NCBI RefSeq assembly: GCF_019931065.1 | Contig: NZ_JAIOUQ010000017.1 | Location: 62,001 to 126,000 of the forward strand | From: Methanobacterium spitsbergense | GTDB taxonomy: Archaea > Methanobacteriota > Methanobacteria > Methanobacteriales > Methanobacteriaceae | DNA length: 64,000 nt | Direction: 5' to 3' | Part shown: piece after piece, positions 1 to 9,022 of the stretch | Numbering within the stretch: the stretch's first letter is position 1 | How the letters are laid out: each line of letters begins with the position of its first letter | Translations under genes and position numbers: made by a program | The notes under the pieces: model-generated | The model's database searches: none | The model's input: only the letters and a program-made list of their open reading frames with translations | What the model was told of the DNA's origin: nothing

Positions 1-1
1 A

Positions 2-1108
2 ACTCAATCAACAACTTATAATACAAGCCAAATCAGTCAAGCAGCTGTAACAGTTAAACATAATGTAGAAACCAACTATAGTCTGCAAAGTAAAGTTACT
101 GTAGGCGGCAAAAATGTAACAAATTCACAATTTTTATATTTACTAACCTCTGCCACCAATAATGTGGCTAATGGTAAAGGAAAGAATTTAATAAACATTA
201 AAAAGGTTTCATATCCAACAAATCCACAGGAAACTCTAACCAGTGGAACAATCAAAAAGACAGAATATGTTGGCATTGCAACTAGAATAAATTCATATAT
301 TAACAAATATGGTAAATTACCTAATTATGTGACAACAACTAAGGGAAAGATGAAGTATCAGTCAATGGTTTATATGTACAGTAAAATCATGACTTACTAC
401 AATGTGAATAAAGTGTTACCATCAACTGTTTCAGTAAAATCTTGGTATGCACAGACTCTTGGTCCAGCAGGGAAGTTGAATGCAACATTGAAAAATGGAA
501 AAGTATTGGGCTCCAACAAATATGGATACGTTAAATTATACGGACCATATGGAAATGTTTCAAGTAAAAATAAAGTTGCAGTTATTGTAGGGGTTCATGC
601 TCAAGAACAACAAACTCACATAGCAATGCTAAATGCCATATCAAATTTATCTTCCAGTTTAAAAAACGTGCAGATATGGGTTTACAGAGTAGTAGTGTAC
701 ACTCAATACCAAAAGGATTACACTTTATCAAGAGTATACGGACAGGATTTAGCACATTACTATATTGTGCCAAATATAGGAACTTCCTATAAATTAGTTG
801 TTGATACACATGGAAACAGGGGAACTAGTCAATATACGGGGTACCCTAACTTTGTATTCGCTCCTCTTGCCAACACAAAATCTGTGAGTTTTGCATATAC
901 ATTAATTAATTCAGCATACACAAATGGAAAATTGAAGTATCATTACCTTGGTGACGGCACCAGCCCACCACGGGTGACTATACCTATAGCAAACAAAGGC
1001 ATACCTACAATTGTTTATGAACAGTACGAGAATCAAGCTAACTATGCACAAGTATTGTACAAACATGCATTAGAAGTTGTTAAAGCAATAAACGGTGTAT
1101 TCGCTTAA
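2..1108 (+). CDS. Pseudomurein-binding repeat protein with M14-like metallopeptidase domain (5' partial)
   Basis: The reading frame is open from the left window edge, so the N-terminus is missing; the first internal start-like codon (GTG at 164) is not a real start. Two PMBR-like stretches are visible: one encoded around 110-160 (KVTVGGKNVTNSQFLYLL) and one around 260-420 (RINSYINKYGKLPNYV). The C-terminal half has the layout of a zinc carboxypeptidase/AstE-like fold: an HxxE pair in VHAQEQ (His codon 596-598, Glu codon 605-607), a later His in VDTHGN (809-811), and a Glu near the end in VYEQY (1019-1021). PMBRs anchor proteins to pseudomurein, so the likely role is cutting or trimming wall peptides outside the cell. 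The enzyme class is inferred from residue spacing only. A T-rich stretch follows the stop. Confidence 0.75.
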   Translation, partial: TQSTTYNTSQISQAAVTVKHNVETNYSLQSKVTVGGKNVTNSQFLYLLTSATNNVANGKGKNLINIKKVSYPTNPQETLTSGTIKKTEYVGIATRINSYINKYGKLPNYVTTTKGKMKYQSMVYMYSKIMTYYNVNKVLPSTVSVKSWYAQTLGPAGKLNATLKNGKVLGSNKYGYVKLYGPYGNVSSKNKVAVIVGVHAQEQQTHIAMLNAISNLSSSLKNVQIWVYRVVVYTQYQKDYTLSRVYGQDLAHYYIVPNIGTSYKLVVDTHGNRGTSQYTGYPNFVFAPLANTKSVSFAYTLINSAYTNGKLKYHYLGDGTSPPRVTIPIANKGIPTIVYEQYENQANYAQVLYKHALEVVKAINGVFA

Positions 1109-1345
1109 AACACAATAAAATGAGTCCCTTTATTTTTTTAGACTCAATTATATTTTTTTACTAATTTTTTTGGTGATTTGACTCCTTTTACGAATATTAA
1201 TATTTGATATTTTTAGCTTTTAAATATCATATTATGATATATACAGCCCAAATTCTAAAAGAAATCATAATTTAACTGCAAAAAGGAAATATTATATACT
1301 ATTAGATAAGATTATTATTCACTTTATATTCAGGGGGCGAATATT

Positions 1346-1843
1346 TTGAAGTGGATAAACTTGTTTTTAATAAGTATTATTTTGGTGGGAATTGTAGGAC
1401 TTTCAGGATGTACTAGTTCTGGAAATGATACTAATACAACCGTTGCAAACAACACCTCTGTAAAACCAGCACCAGTTGATAGTCCTATCTTTAGTAATCA
1501 ATATGTATCATTTAAGAAACCCACAGATTTAACAATAACAGATGATTCAAACAGTACACAAATTGATATAAAATTACGTAGTGGTGATAAACTTATTGTT
1601 GAAATAAATAGTGTAACTAATGACACAAAATTTGTTAATTCTGAAATAGCTCAAAGTAACAAAACAACTGTAGCAAACAGAACAGCTTATGAATTTTCAG
1701 ATCCAACAACCATCCAATTGTATATTCCCTTTTCAAAAAGTAATGGAAAAACAACTGCAATTTGGATCCAAGGTACTACCGATAATTTGCCAGATTATAA
1801 CTTAATAAAGGATAGTTTAATAATTAATAAAATTCCATCCTAA
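1346..1843 (+). CDS. Small lipoprotein, PsbP-like domain
   Basis: A 165-residue protein starting at TTG behind a strong GGGGGCGA Shine-Dalgarno. The N-terminus is a signal segment ending in a lipobox-like LSGCTSS, so Cys22 is the probable lipid attachment site. A Thr/Asn-rich linker follows, then a single globular domain (about residues 48-162) whose pattern, including SPIFSNQYVSFKKP near its start and a C-terminal LIKDSLIINK helix/strand, resembles the PsbP-like domain found in many methanogen surface lipoproteins. Function unknown; it is most likely held on the outer face of the membrane. It stands alone between convergent and codirectional neighbours. Confidence 0.7.
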   Translation: MKWINLFLISIILVGIVGLSGCTSSGNDTNTTVANNTSVKPAPVDSPIFSNQYVSFKKPTDLTITDDSNSTQIDIKLRSGDKLIVEINSVTNDTKFVNSEIAQSNKTTVANRTAYEFSDPTTIQLYIPFSKSNGKTTAIWIQGTTDNLPDYNLIKDSLIINKIPS

Positions 1844-1883
1844 ATAAAACTATTTTTTCTCTTTTTTAAACCTAAAACTATTG

Positions 1884-3083
1884 TTAGAATGGTAATGTTC
1901 TATAAATCCCATTTAATATAAAATTGGAAGTATTCCAACTTTTTATAACCCCAAAATTATTAATGTTATTACTTGCATCTGCTGCATACCAACTACCATT
2001 TGCATAAAGATTGGTCCAAACATGACTAATCCATTCATGACTTTTATAGAAGTAACATGTTCCATATTTGTATCGGGCAAAAACCCCTGAATACTTAGCC
2101 AATGAAACTATTAAACGTGAAAGATCTACACAGTTCCCCTTTAATATTTTCAATGTTCCTGATGCACCGTACCTTGTTCCATAATAATATGAGTATTCAA
2201 CATAATCTCTTACCCAATTGAAAATATTCAATGCCTTATCATAATTAGATTTAGTATCAATTCTCAATGCATAAGCAAGTGATGATACGGTAGTAAAACT
2301 TGGAACAGTTAATACTATTCCTGCTCTATTGTTTTTTAGATTATAATCGTATGTATTTGGTTGATAGTTTATTATGTTCTTAAATTTCACTTTATAAGCC
2401 AATACCTTTACCTTAATTATATAACGTGTTTACAGCACCTATTTTTAATTTGTTTATGTCCAAATTCCGGTTTTCGGATTGTAATTACCATTTCCATAAC
2501 ATGAAATATATTTAAGTAAATCTGGGTTTAATCCAGAATTTATAGTTAAATTCTGTGCATCGTTATGTCCTTGGTTTTTGACTTTAATTTTTATATAAAT
2601 ATTATGGAAATTTTTTGGATTATAGTTTGATGCAGATTGAGTAATGCTAATATCTGCAGATGGAGGTATCTTTAATGTGGTTGAAGTCATATTGTTAGAG
2701 ATATTTGGATCTATGTTTAATCCTGATTTGTAAATGGCATTACTGGTAATGTTGATGTTAGATGCAATTATCTGTGCAACAACATGTAGATTGATATTAG
2801 TACCATTTTCTATTGTTTGCACAGACCATATCCCAGTTATATGATTGTATGAGCCTTTACCCTCATCTGAAATCCATTTAAGATGATTGTGATTTAATAA
2901 ATGACTTATAGTTACATTATTTGCAGTATTTGGTCCATTGTTATCCATTTTTAAAGTGAATATAACATATTTCAAATAATTTGGATTATAGTTTGATGCA
3001 TATTGTGATAACTTAATATCTGCTGTATTTTTATCATCTGATTCGCTGGTTGAGGCTACATTATCATTTGAAGATGTTAAATA
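1884..3083 (-). pseudogene. Broken DUF11 + transglutaminase-like surface protein
   Basis: Two open segments lie in the same frame, separated by stops at 2454-2456, 2445-2447 and 2439-2441. The upstream segment (2457-3083) encodes two DUF11 repeats (SQYASNYNPNYLKY and ITQSASNYNPKNFHN mark the repeat starts) and has no start codon or signal peptide; it opens directly after a stop at 3084-3086. The downstream segment (1884-2402, first codon TTG) encodes a transglutaminase-like domain with Cys in KGNCVDLSRL, His in ISHVWTNLY and Asp in YAADASNN, so the catalytic triad is intact. The DUF11 repeat stops abruptly at NPKTGIWT, where more sequence is expected. I read this as one secreted DUF11-transglutaminase gene that lost its 5' end and its middle. 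The transglutaminase part could still be translated from the TTG. Confidence 0.7.
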
Positions 3084-3099
3084 TTAATCTAAAATAGGG

Positions 3100-3125
3100 A
3101 ATATCTTGCTGAAAAGCTTGATATT
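3100..3125 (+). promoter_or_regulatory. Leader hairpin with GAAA loop ahead of the SIS gene
   Basis: AATATC (3100-3105) pairs with GATATT (3120-3125). Inside it, after a two-by-two T/T mismatch, GCT (3108-3110) pairs with AGC (3115-3117), closing a GAAA tetraloop. The hairpin ends two to three bases before the AAGGA Shine-Dalgarno of the next gene, so it could affect ribosome access or be a protein-binding palindrome. Confidence 0.35.
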
Positions 3126-3141
3126 TTAAGGAATGAATTTT

Positions 3142-4146
3142 ATGAAATATGATATGTATTATGAAGTTTTAGAACAGCCTAAATCACTTGTAAATACTTT
3201 AACTGAAGAAGAATTTAATATGAAGGCGATTTCAGAGAAAATAGCAAGAAAGGATAAAATATATTTAGTTGGTAGTGGAAGTTCTCTTTCAACTTGTTAC
3301 TCTGCTAGGGATGCAATTGGATTTTTATCAGATATGAATATTGAAGTCAATACAGGATATGAATTTGTGCATCATAAAAAACTCCATAAAACAAATTCAG
3401 CATTAATATTAACCTCACAATCAGGAGAAACAGCAGATACTTTAGCAGCCCTTCGAAAAGCAAAAGAAAATGGTATTTACACTATTTCAATTACAAACGA
3501 AGCTGAAAGCAGTATGATGAAGGAATCTAATGATGCAATACTTACACGATGTGGAAGAGAAACTGCAACATTAGGCACAAAAATTTACATAACACAATTA
3601 TTATGTTTATACGAAATTCTGTTTTCAATTAAAGGATCTGAAGAAGCTAAAAAGATTTTGCAGGATCTGAAAGAAATTCCATTAATTATAGAACAATTGA
3701 TCAAAAATACTAGAGAAGATAATAAAATTCTTGCGAAAGAATTCAAAGATGAAGACATATTTTAATGCATGGGTAGTGGCCCAAACTTTGGGTTAGCATA
3801 TAAAATTGCTATGACAATGTTAATGGAAGGATCATTAAAACATGCTTGTCCACTTTACTCAGGAGAATTTAGACATGGACTAATCGAAAGAATCGAGGAG
3901 AACATTCCAATATTGTTCCTAGATGCAGGTTTTCCTGGTGATGAACTAACAAACAAATCAATAGACTTTTCCAATGAAATAGGTGCAAAAACCATAACAT
4001 TCAAAATGAAAGACTACTTTAACATACATCCACTCTTAGCACCATTCATATTAGTAATACCTGTAGAATGGTTCATATACTATCTTTCCCACTACAACGG
4101 AGAAGATCCGGGAAGTACAAGACATATTGGAAAAGTAAGATACTGA
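3142..4146 (+). pseudogene. SIS-domain sugar isomerase-like protein split by an in-frame TAA
   Basis: The first part (to 3765) encodes one SIS domain with YLVGSGSSLSTCYSARDA and LTSQSGETADTL, the phosphosugar-binding motifs of GlmS/AgaS-like isomerases. A single TAA at 3763-3765 interrupts the frame, which continues without shift into [11 protein letters not shown] and the second SIS domain ([12 protein letters not shown]), ending at 4146. The residue expected at the stop is aromatic (IF-Y-CMGSGPN), so one base change would explain it. The total of about 335 codons fits a complete two-SIS protein without the glutaminase domain. Start: ATG 3142 has AAGGA nine bases upstream; ATG 3133 is too close to it. 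Possible role: hexosamine-phosphate isomerisation for wall sugars. The gene is either a recent pseudogene, read through, or a sequence error. Confidence 0.8.
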
Positions 4147-4719
4147 TTATCACTAATTAAAACATTTATTGGCAGTATTCCATTTTTATTATCTATTTAT
4201 ATTTTCTGGATTAACTTTTTTTCATAATCAAAGGATTATATATTTTTATGAAGTCATTTAACAATTAAAAATTTTTTTAATTAAAAAGAATTAACAGAGC
4301 ATGTTGATTCATGTTTAAATTCAATAAGAATACTTAAATAACCGATATAAACATTCTAATTAGAATATCATACTCTTTAGTTAGGTAACAAAGTGATTAA
4401 CTACATTCTTTCATTTTCTTCTTCCATCCCTATGTAAACCATATACTTGTAAATATATATCTGTAAAATAATTAAAAATTGAACATTTCCATCTTCTTGA
4501 TTCTCATATTATTTACTCATTTCTTTTTACGATTTAAAAACTTAAATTTCTATAATAATTTAACTTATCAGAATTAATTACACTAAAAAAAAAATGTAAA
4601 AATTTTAAAAAATTATCAAGATAAATTTGATAAAATAATTATTGATATAGACTGTCTATGAAAAAAATCCTTTTAATAAAATAAGAAATTAAAACAAAAA
4701 AGAAAGAAATTAGAATAGT
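4147..4719. other. Intergenic, no gene seen
   Basis: This 573-base AT-rich stretch lies between two convergent genes. I saw no coding relic, tRNA or clear hairpin beyond poly-A/T tracts. Confidence 0.5.
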
Positions 4720-5589
4720 TTAAGCGTTACACGCTATAACTGTTCCATAACTTTGTGTGTTGTTGAACATATTTGTTGAGAAGTATGTTCTGTATGGTGC
4801 ATTAACCCATGCGCCATTTGATGAATACTGTACTGATCTGTGTCTGCTTGACATGGAAGTTGAATACTGAATTATTCTGGCTTTCATACCTGCTGCAGTC
4901 ATTTTCTTGTATAGGTAATCACTCATTGCCCAACAGTCACCGCTACCATGTGCAATCATACCTTCTGCTGTGTGTGCTGCACCACTGTATCGGTATTTTG
5001 AAGCTGCTTTCATTATAGAAGCCAAACTTGCAGTTGATGCAACAATTTTTGGTTTTTTAATGGTTAGTCCCTGAGTTGCTATGATCTTCTGAAATTGTGT
5101 TATTTGTATCAAAGTAGTACCGTAACGTATTGTTTTAGGTAATCTCCCGTTACTTGCATAGAATTTTTCAGCCCTGGAAATACCATCATTCATTTGAGCT
5201 ACTGAAATTGGAGATACTGTAAAACTGGTTTTGTAAAGTGATACGCCGTTTCCTGACATGTCTGTTACACTGCCTGTGTGTATTATGAGGTTATATTTAA
5301 CTCCTGTTGCTAGTGTTTTTGTAGGCGTGATACTGACTGTTTTGTCGCTTAAAGAATTTTTGGTAGAAATAACAGTTTTACCATTTTTAAGTTCTATCCA
5401 CTTATTTCCTTCTTTGATTGCTTCATTGAATGTAACTTTAACAGTTTGACTTTTCGATATCACTGCGTGATTAGCTGGATCCACCGCTGTTACTTGGGGT
5501 GATGTATTTGCTGCTGCTGATGTACTCACATTTAAAAATAGTGCTAAACCAAATAATAGTAGCACTGATAATAATATTTTTCGCTTAAT
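4720..5589 (-). CDS. PeiW-like pseudomurein endoisopeptidase with Ig-like and PMBR domains
   Basis: Domains in order: signal peptide (KRKILLSVLLLFGLALFLN, cut near TSAAA), an SbsA-type Ig-like domain (PQVTAVDPANHAV to TSFTVSP), one PMBR (ISRAEKFYASNGRLPKTI), then a cysteine peptidase domain with Cys in GSGDCWAMSDYL and His 31 residues later in SSRHRSVQY. That matches peptidase family C71 (PeiW/PeiP), which cleaves the isopeptide bond in pseudomurein cross-links. The third triad position is Asn (WVNAPYRTYF) where Asp is expected. Start: GGAGG at 5597-5601 sits seven bases before ATT at 5589, which gives an ideal signal peptide; the nearest ATG (5616) lies upstream of the Shine-Dalgarno. It shares about 200 bases of upstream DNA with the gene at 34849. 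Role: wall turnover or autolysis. Confidence 0.8.
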   Translation of the reverse strand: MKRKILLSVLLLFGLALFLNVSTSAAANTSPQVTAVDPANHAVISKSQTVKVTFNEAIKEGNKWIELKNGKTVISTKNSLSDKTVSITPTKTLATGVKYNLIIHTGSVTDMSGNGVSLYKTSFTVSPISVAQMNDGISRAEKFYASNGRLPKTIRYGTTLIQITQFQKIIATQGLTIKKPKIVASTASLASIMKAASKYRYSGAAHTAEGMIAHGSGDCWAMSDYLYKKMTAAGMKARIIQYSTSMSSRHRSVQYSSNGAWVNAPYRTYFSTNMFNNTQSYGTVIACNA

Positions 5590-5657
5590 TCTATCGCCTC
5601 CGTACCCTAATAACATCACATTTGATTTCTTAATGATGTTTATTAGACTAATCACTA

Positions 5658-5680
5658 ATCACTTGAATATCACTTATAAA
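5658..5680 (-). promoter_or_regulatory. TATA box with two AAGTGAT direct repeats
   Basis: On the minus strand TTTATAAG (5673-5680) overlaps the first of two AAGTGAT heptamers (5669-5675 and 5658-5664), spaced 11 bases start to start, about one helical turn. The same arrangement occurs at 34759-34781 ahead of a paralogous gene. It looks like a TATA box with a repressor-type operator at the start region. Confidence 0.5.
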
Positions 5681-5698
5681 GGTTTTGATATAATTTTG

Positions 5699-5827
5699 AA
5701 AAAAAGACGCTCTTACGGCTGTTTTATTAATTTAAGACGCGTTACACGTTTATTGAAACAAGGTATTATGGATAAGCCTACTCTGATGCTGTTTTTAACA
5801 AATAGTGTCTTCTAAAACAATATATCC
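5699..5827 (-). ncRNA. Candidate small RNA or attenuator unit, copy A
   Basis: On the minus strand a GGATATAT box (5821-5827) is followed 18 bases later by a block starting TTTGTTAAAAA, then GAGTAGGCTTATCCATAAT, GTCTTAAATTAA, AGCC, and a T7 run (5699-5705). All these blocks recur in the same order and almost the same spacing at 34612-34740. There is no open frame. The TATA-like start and T-run end suggest a transcript of about 100 nt; alternatively it is a long conserved operator region of the downstream gene. Confidence 0.4.
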
Positions 5828-6362
5828 CAAAAATAGGCGGATTAGTTCCTTTTATCAATTACTCACCTAGTTCATAATCATAAAAAAACCTCATAATTAG
5901 CATAAAATGATAAAAAAAGGTTTAATATAACTTATTTTAATGATTAAATGAATTTCAAGTAGTTTTAAAAAGAAATGAATATTATGAACCCAATTCAAAT
6001 AATTGACTGTAATTGCTTTTTAAAAATAAAAATTATATTGAATAGTATATGTTTAACGAATCAACCGATATTTGAAACCAACGTACATTTTACACCTAAT
6101 TAAGGATCTTTTTTCAACCTTAAAACTTAATAATAATATGAAATTACTGTAAAGATAGTTAATTTAAATAATAAAAGCTAAAAATAGTAAAAAGTAGATA
6201 TAATGGATTATTACGGAATAAGGTACAATAAATATTAACTAAATAAAAAATTTTATTCATCAACAATACATCATATATTAAAGAAACTTTATTATAATAA
6301 TTTAATAGTAAATTCAAATATTTACCAGATTATGATAATAAGTAAATAACTGGAGAAAATAC
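5828..6362. other. Intergenic, no gene seen
   Basis: AT-rich stretch between divergent genes. The right end holds an ordinary leader for the gene at 6363 (GGAGAA before the ATG). No coding relic was recognised. Confidence 0.45.
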
Positions 6363-7223
6363 ATGAAACATCTATTATCCAAGGATTTGAAATTAATTTT
6401 TTTGTTATCATTAATTTATATTATTCTTATATCATTCCCAAATTTGCACTTCAATAAATCATTTTTAGAACTAGGATTTTTAGTATTATCATTCCTATTT
6501 GTAGGTTACTCTTTAATTTCATTGTTACGGCCTGAAGAAAATTATCATGAAATTCTCAATAAACCCCTCTTAATTTTAGAGTTCAGTGTCCTCATAATAC
6601 TAGCAGTGAGTGTTATATTAAAATTTTCTTTAGGGCTTCATGTATTGATACTGGTCACTTTAATGTCCATAATAACAATGGTTTTATCATTGTCAGCATA
6701 TATTCGTAGAATTGGATACTATAAACCAAATGGAAAAAGGATCGTATCTCATAGTCCAGATGAAACCCCGATCCAACCTGAAGATGCCACTAGTCCAACA
6801 GAACAAAAAACAAGCCAAACAATAGAGAAACCTACAACTAAACCCGGCCCAAAATCTAAATTCAGTTTATTCTATGACCTGATACTCATTGATCTGCTGT
6901 CCATATTTGCAATAACCACCTACTTTATCCCCCATATCAATATAAACCTGCTTCATGACGTTATAGGTATTATTTATATGGTTTTTATACCAGGATATAT
7001 GTTTATGGCCATATTATTGCCTAAAAAAAGCAGTTTAGGAACTATCATACGTTTAGGCCTGAGTGTTGGTGTTACTTTACCCGTTACATCATTGATAGGA
7101 ATGGTATTGTATTACACTAAGTATGGAATTAGTATAAATTCCTTACTAATTCCCCTTGCAATTTTAACCCTAATCTTAAGCGTATATGCAATAAAGAAAA
7201 GGATAAAGGCTTATAATCAATAA
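6363..7223 (+). CDS. DUF1616-family membrane protein
   Basis: A 286-residue membrane protein. Four hydrophobic segments occupy about residues 10-115, then comes a hydrophilic Thr/Pro/Gln-rich linker (about 120-165), then three or four more segments. The second half carries the DUF1616 signature: FIPGYMFMAILLP followed by IRLGLSVGVTLPVTSLIGMV. Function unknown. In methanogens the family is often found near surface glycan or sorting genes, which fits this neighbourhood. Start ATG with GGAGAA upstream. It is followed, after a 316-base gap, by another surface-type gene. Confidence 0.7.
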   Translation: MKHLLSKDLKLIFLLSLIYIILISFPNLHFNKSFLELGFLVLSFLFVGYSLISLLRPEENYHEILNKPLLILEFSVLIILAVSVILKFSLGLHVLILVTLMSIITMVLSLSAYIRRIGYYKPNGKRIVSHSPDETPIQPEDATSPTEQKTSQTIEKPTTKPGPKSKFSLFYDLILIDLLSIFAITTYFIPHININLLHDVIGIIYMVFIPGYMFMAILLPKKSSLGTIIRLGLSVGVTLPVTSLIGMVLYYTKYGISINSLLIPLAILTLILSVYAIKKRIKAYNQ

Positions 7224-7539
7224 ATATAGTTTATAATTTTATATTATCTTATTTATACTAACGATTCTCACAAAAAATCTGATGAAATGTATTTCCATAT
7301 CAAATATTACTATATCTAACTTTTTTTAATTTTTTAAGAAATTTACTCTTGCTTTCTTAGGATATAAAAAAATTTTGATAATAATGCTTTATAAAATTAA
7401 TTGAAAAAATTGAAAATAATTATTCCAACATATTAAAACTTCAAAGTGAATTCATGGGGTTAATATTATATAATATCACAAATAAAATTCTAAAATAGTA
7501 TTAATACTTAAAATAGAAGTAGTTAATTAGGGGGATAAC
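7224..7539. other. Intergenic with a TATA-like palindrome
   Basis: No gene is seen. ATATTATATAATAT (7463-7476) is a perfect 14-base palindrome about 60 bases before the next start codon and could serve as the TATA region of the gene at 7540. Confidence 0.3.
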
Positions 7540-7881
7540 ATGAATAAAGATTATAAATTGATGGGTATGTTGATACCAATAATTTTAGTTTTAAGCTTTG
7601 CTTTGTACATATTTCCCGGCTCTTCAGGTCTAATAACCGACATAGCAACTCCATTGTTAAATCAAACCAATAATTCATCTTCAAATCAGAGTTCAACCAA
7701 TTCTTCATCTGTGGCAACTCCAGTGAACCCCTTAGTTAATCAAAGTTCACAAGGAACATCAGTTAGCAATTACAACAATAATTATAATTCTCCCACAAAC
7801 AATGGTAATACCGGTTCAAACACAAGCACAGACACTAACAACCCAACAACCCCAACCGAGCCCACCAACACCACAGGATAA
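7540..7881 (+). CDS. Small membrane-anchored Ser/Asn/Thr-rich surface protein
   Basis: A 113-residue protein with a GGGGGAT Shine-Dalgarno. One hydrophobic segment (about residues 9-27, LIPIILVLSFALYIFPG) is followed entirely by low-complexity Asn/Ser/Thr/Pro/Gln sequence with many N-x-S/T sequons. It looks like a heavily glycosylated stalk or spacer anchored by its N-terminus. It ends PTEPTNTTG with no second membrane segment. No family recognised. Confidence 0.6.
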   Translation: MNKDYKLMGMLIPIILVLSFALYIFPGSSGLITDIATPLLNQTNNSSSNQSSTNSSSVATPVNPLVNQSSQGTSVSNYNNNYNSPTNNGNTGSNTSTDTNNPTTPTEPTNTTG

Positions 7882-8326
7882 ACTAATTTTTTTTAAACAT
7901 CTATTCCATTCTTTTATTTTAAAAATCAGCAGGATGATAAACATCTAAATGCTCAATTGTTGAAATATTTTTTATCTTCTATTTTTCAATTACTAACTGG
8001 AAAAGTAAAAAAAATGCTTATTTACCTTTAAAATAGTTTCAAATAACCTTTAATAGCTTTATAAAACTATTTAATAACATAATATATAGAATTAAAAGTA
8101 TAAACCTATAATTTTCCGTTAATTTAATAATCTAATATTTAATGGTTATGATAATGAATAAAATGTACTAATCCAAAATATTGAACATATTTAGAAGATA
8201 ACATTTTTAATCAATTGATTCTATCATATTTTGAGTAAATAATATGGATAAACAAATAATAAATATGACATAAGTATAAAATAATCATAATATTAATAGA
8301 AAAGAAAAAAAGAATACAATGGGAAA
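7882..8326. other. Intergenic, no gene seen
   Basis: A 445-base AT-rich stretch. No relic or structured element was recognised. Confidence 0.45.
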
Positions 8327-9022
8327 ATGAGTATAAAGAAAATATTATTAATAATTATATTAATATTGATAGGTTTAGTTGCCGCTTTTGTAATATATCA
8401 ATATGAACAGCCAGCATCAACTAATATGATGAAAGGAAACCATACTCTTCTCTTGTTGACCGTGGATCCTTCAGAACAAAGACCTGGTATGGGAGGTGTT
8501 GACATGGCATTTGCAGTATATACTGTTGATGGTGATGTGAAAAATTTGACACCTATTTATCCTGGAGGGATGATGCATCCAACAGCAATGGAACCTGCTG
8601 GAGTGGGAACAGGTAGATTAATGCTTCATGATACATTATGGGATGCGGACCCTGCAGTTGGGGCTAAATTAGCACAAGAGACTGTTGTGGCTAATACTGG
8701 GATCAAAACAGATGGAGTTGTAATGGTAACACCTGATGCAATGATAGCTGCTGTTGGTCCAATCAATGTACCAGGTCAAGGAAAAGTTACAGGTAACTCA
8801 ATTCAATTCCTAAGAGCAGAACAAAATAGTGGAGGAATGTCAAGGGGTAGTGCAGTGGAATCAATTATGAAACCAATAATGAATGCAACAAAAGATCCAA
8901 GTAAATATGCTACACTTGCACAAATAGCAGTTGATCAATATATGAAAGGGAATATTGCAGTTGTGCCTAGTTCGTTATTCACACAGTTCGCAATTTCTAA
9001 AGGAATAAATACAATAATTTGA
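8327..9022 (+). CDS. DUF4012-like membrane-anchored protein
   Basis: 231 residues with one N-terminal membrane anchor (about 4-24, KKILLIIILILIGLVAAFVI). The globular part starts HTLLLLTVDPSEQRPGMGG and continues VDGDVKNLTPIYPGG, the pattern of DUF4012-type proteins (a chain of hydrophobic residues, then E-x-RP-x-GG). The family lies near LytR-CpsA-Psr-type ligases in some bacteria, but the function here is unknown. It is Met-rich around residues 75-95. It lies between surface-protein genes, so an external location with an inward-facing N-terminus is likely. Confidence 0.55.
   Translation: MSIKKILLIIILILIGLVAAFVIYQYEQPASTNMMKGNHTLLLLTVDPSEQRPGMGGVDMAFAVYTVDGDVKNLTPIYPGGMMHPTAMEPAGVGTGRLMLHDTLWDADPAVGAKLAQETVVANTGIKTDGVVMVTPDAMIAAVGPINVPGQGKVTGNSIQFLRAEQNSGGMSRGSAVESIMKPIMNATKDPSKYATLAQIAVDQYMKGNIAVVPSSLFTQFAISKGINTII

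Noticed and set aside
3763..3765. Recoded stop codon (selenocysteine or pyrrolysine) in the SIS gene
   Set aside because: The codon is TAA, whereas these systems use TGA and TAG; no stem-loop insertion element was seen.
5633..5815. 60-residue frame on the plus strand opposite the PeiW-like promoter
   Set aside because: It lies across the conserved noncoding unit and promoter on the other strand; no supporting start signal.
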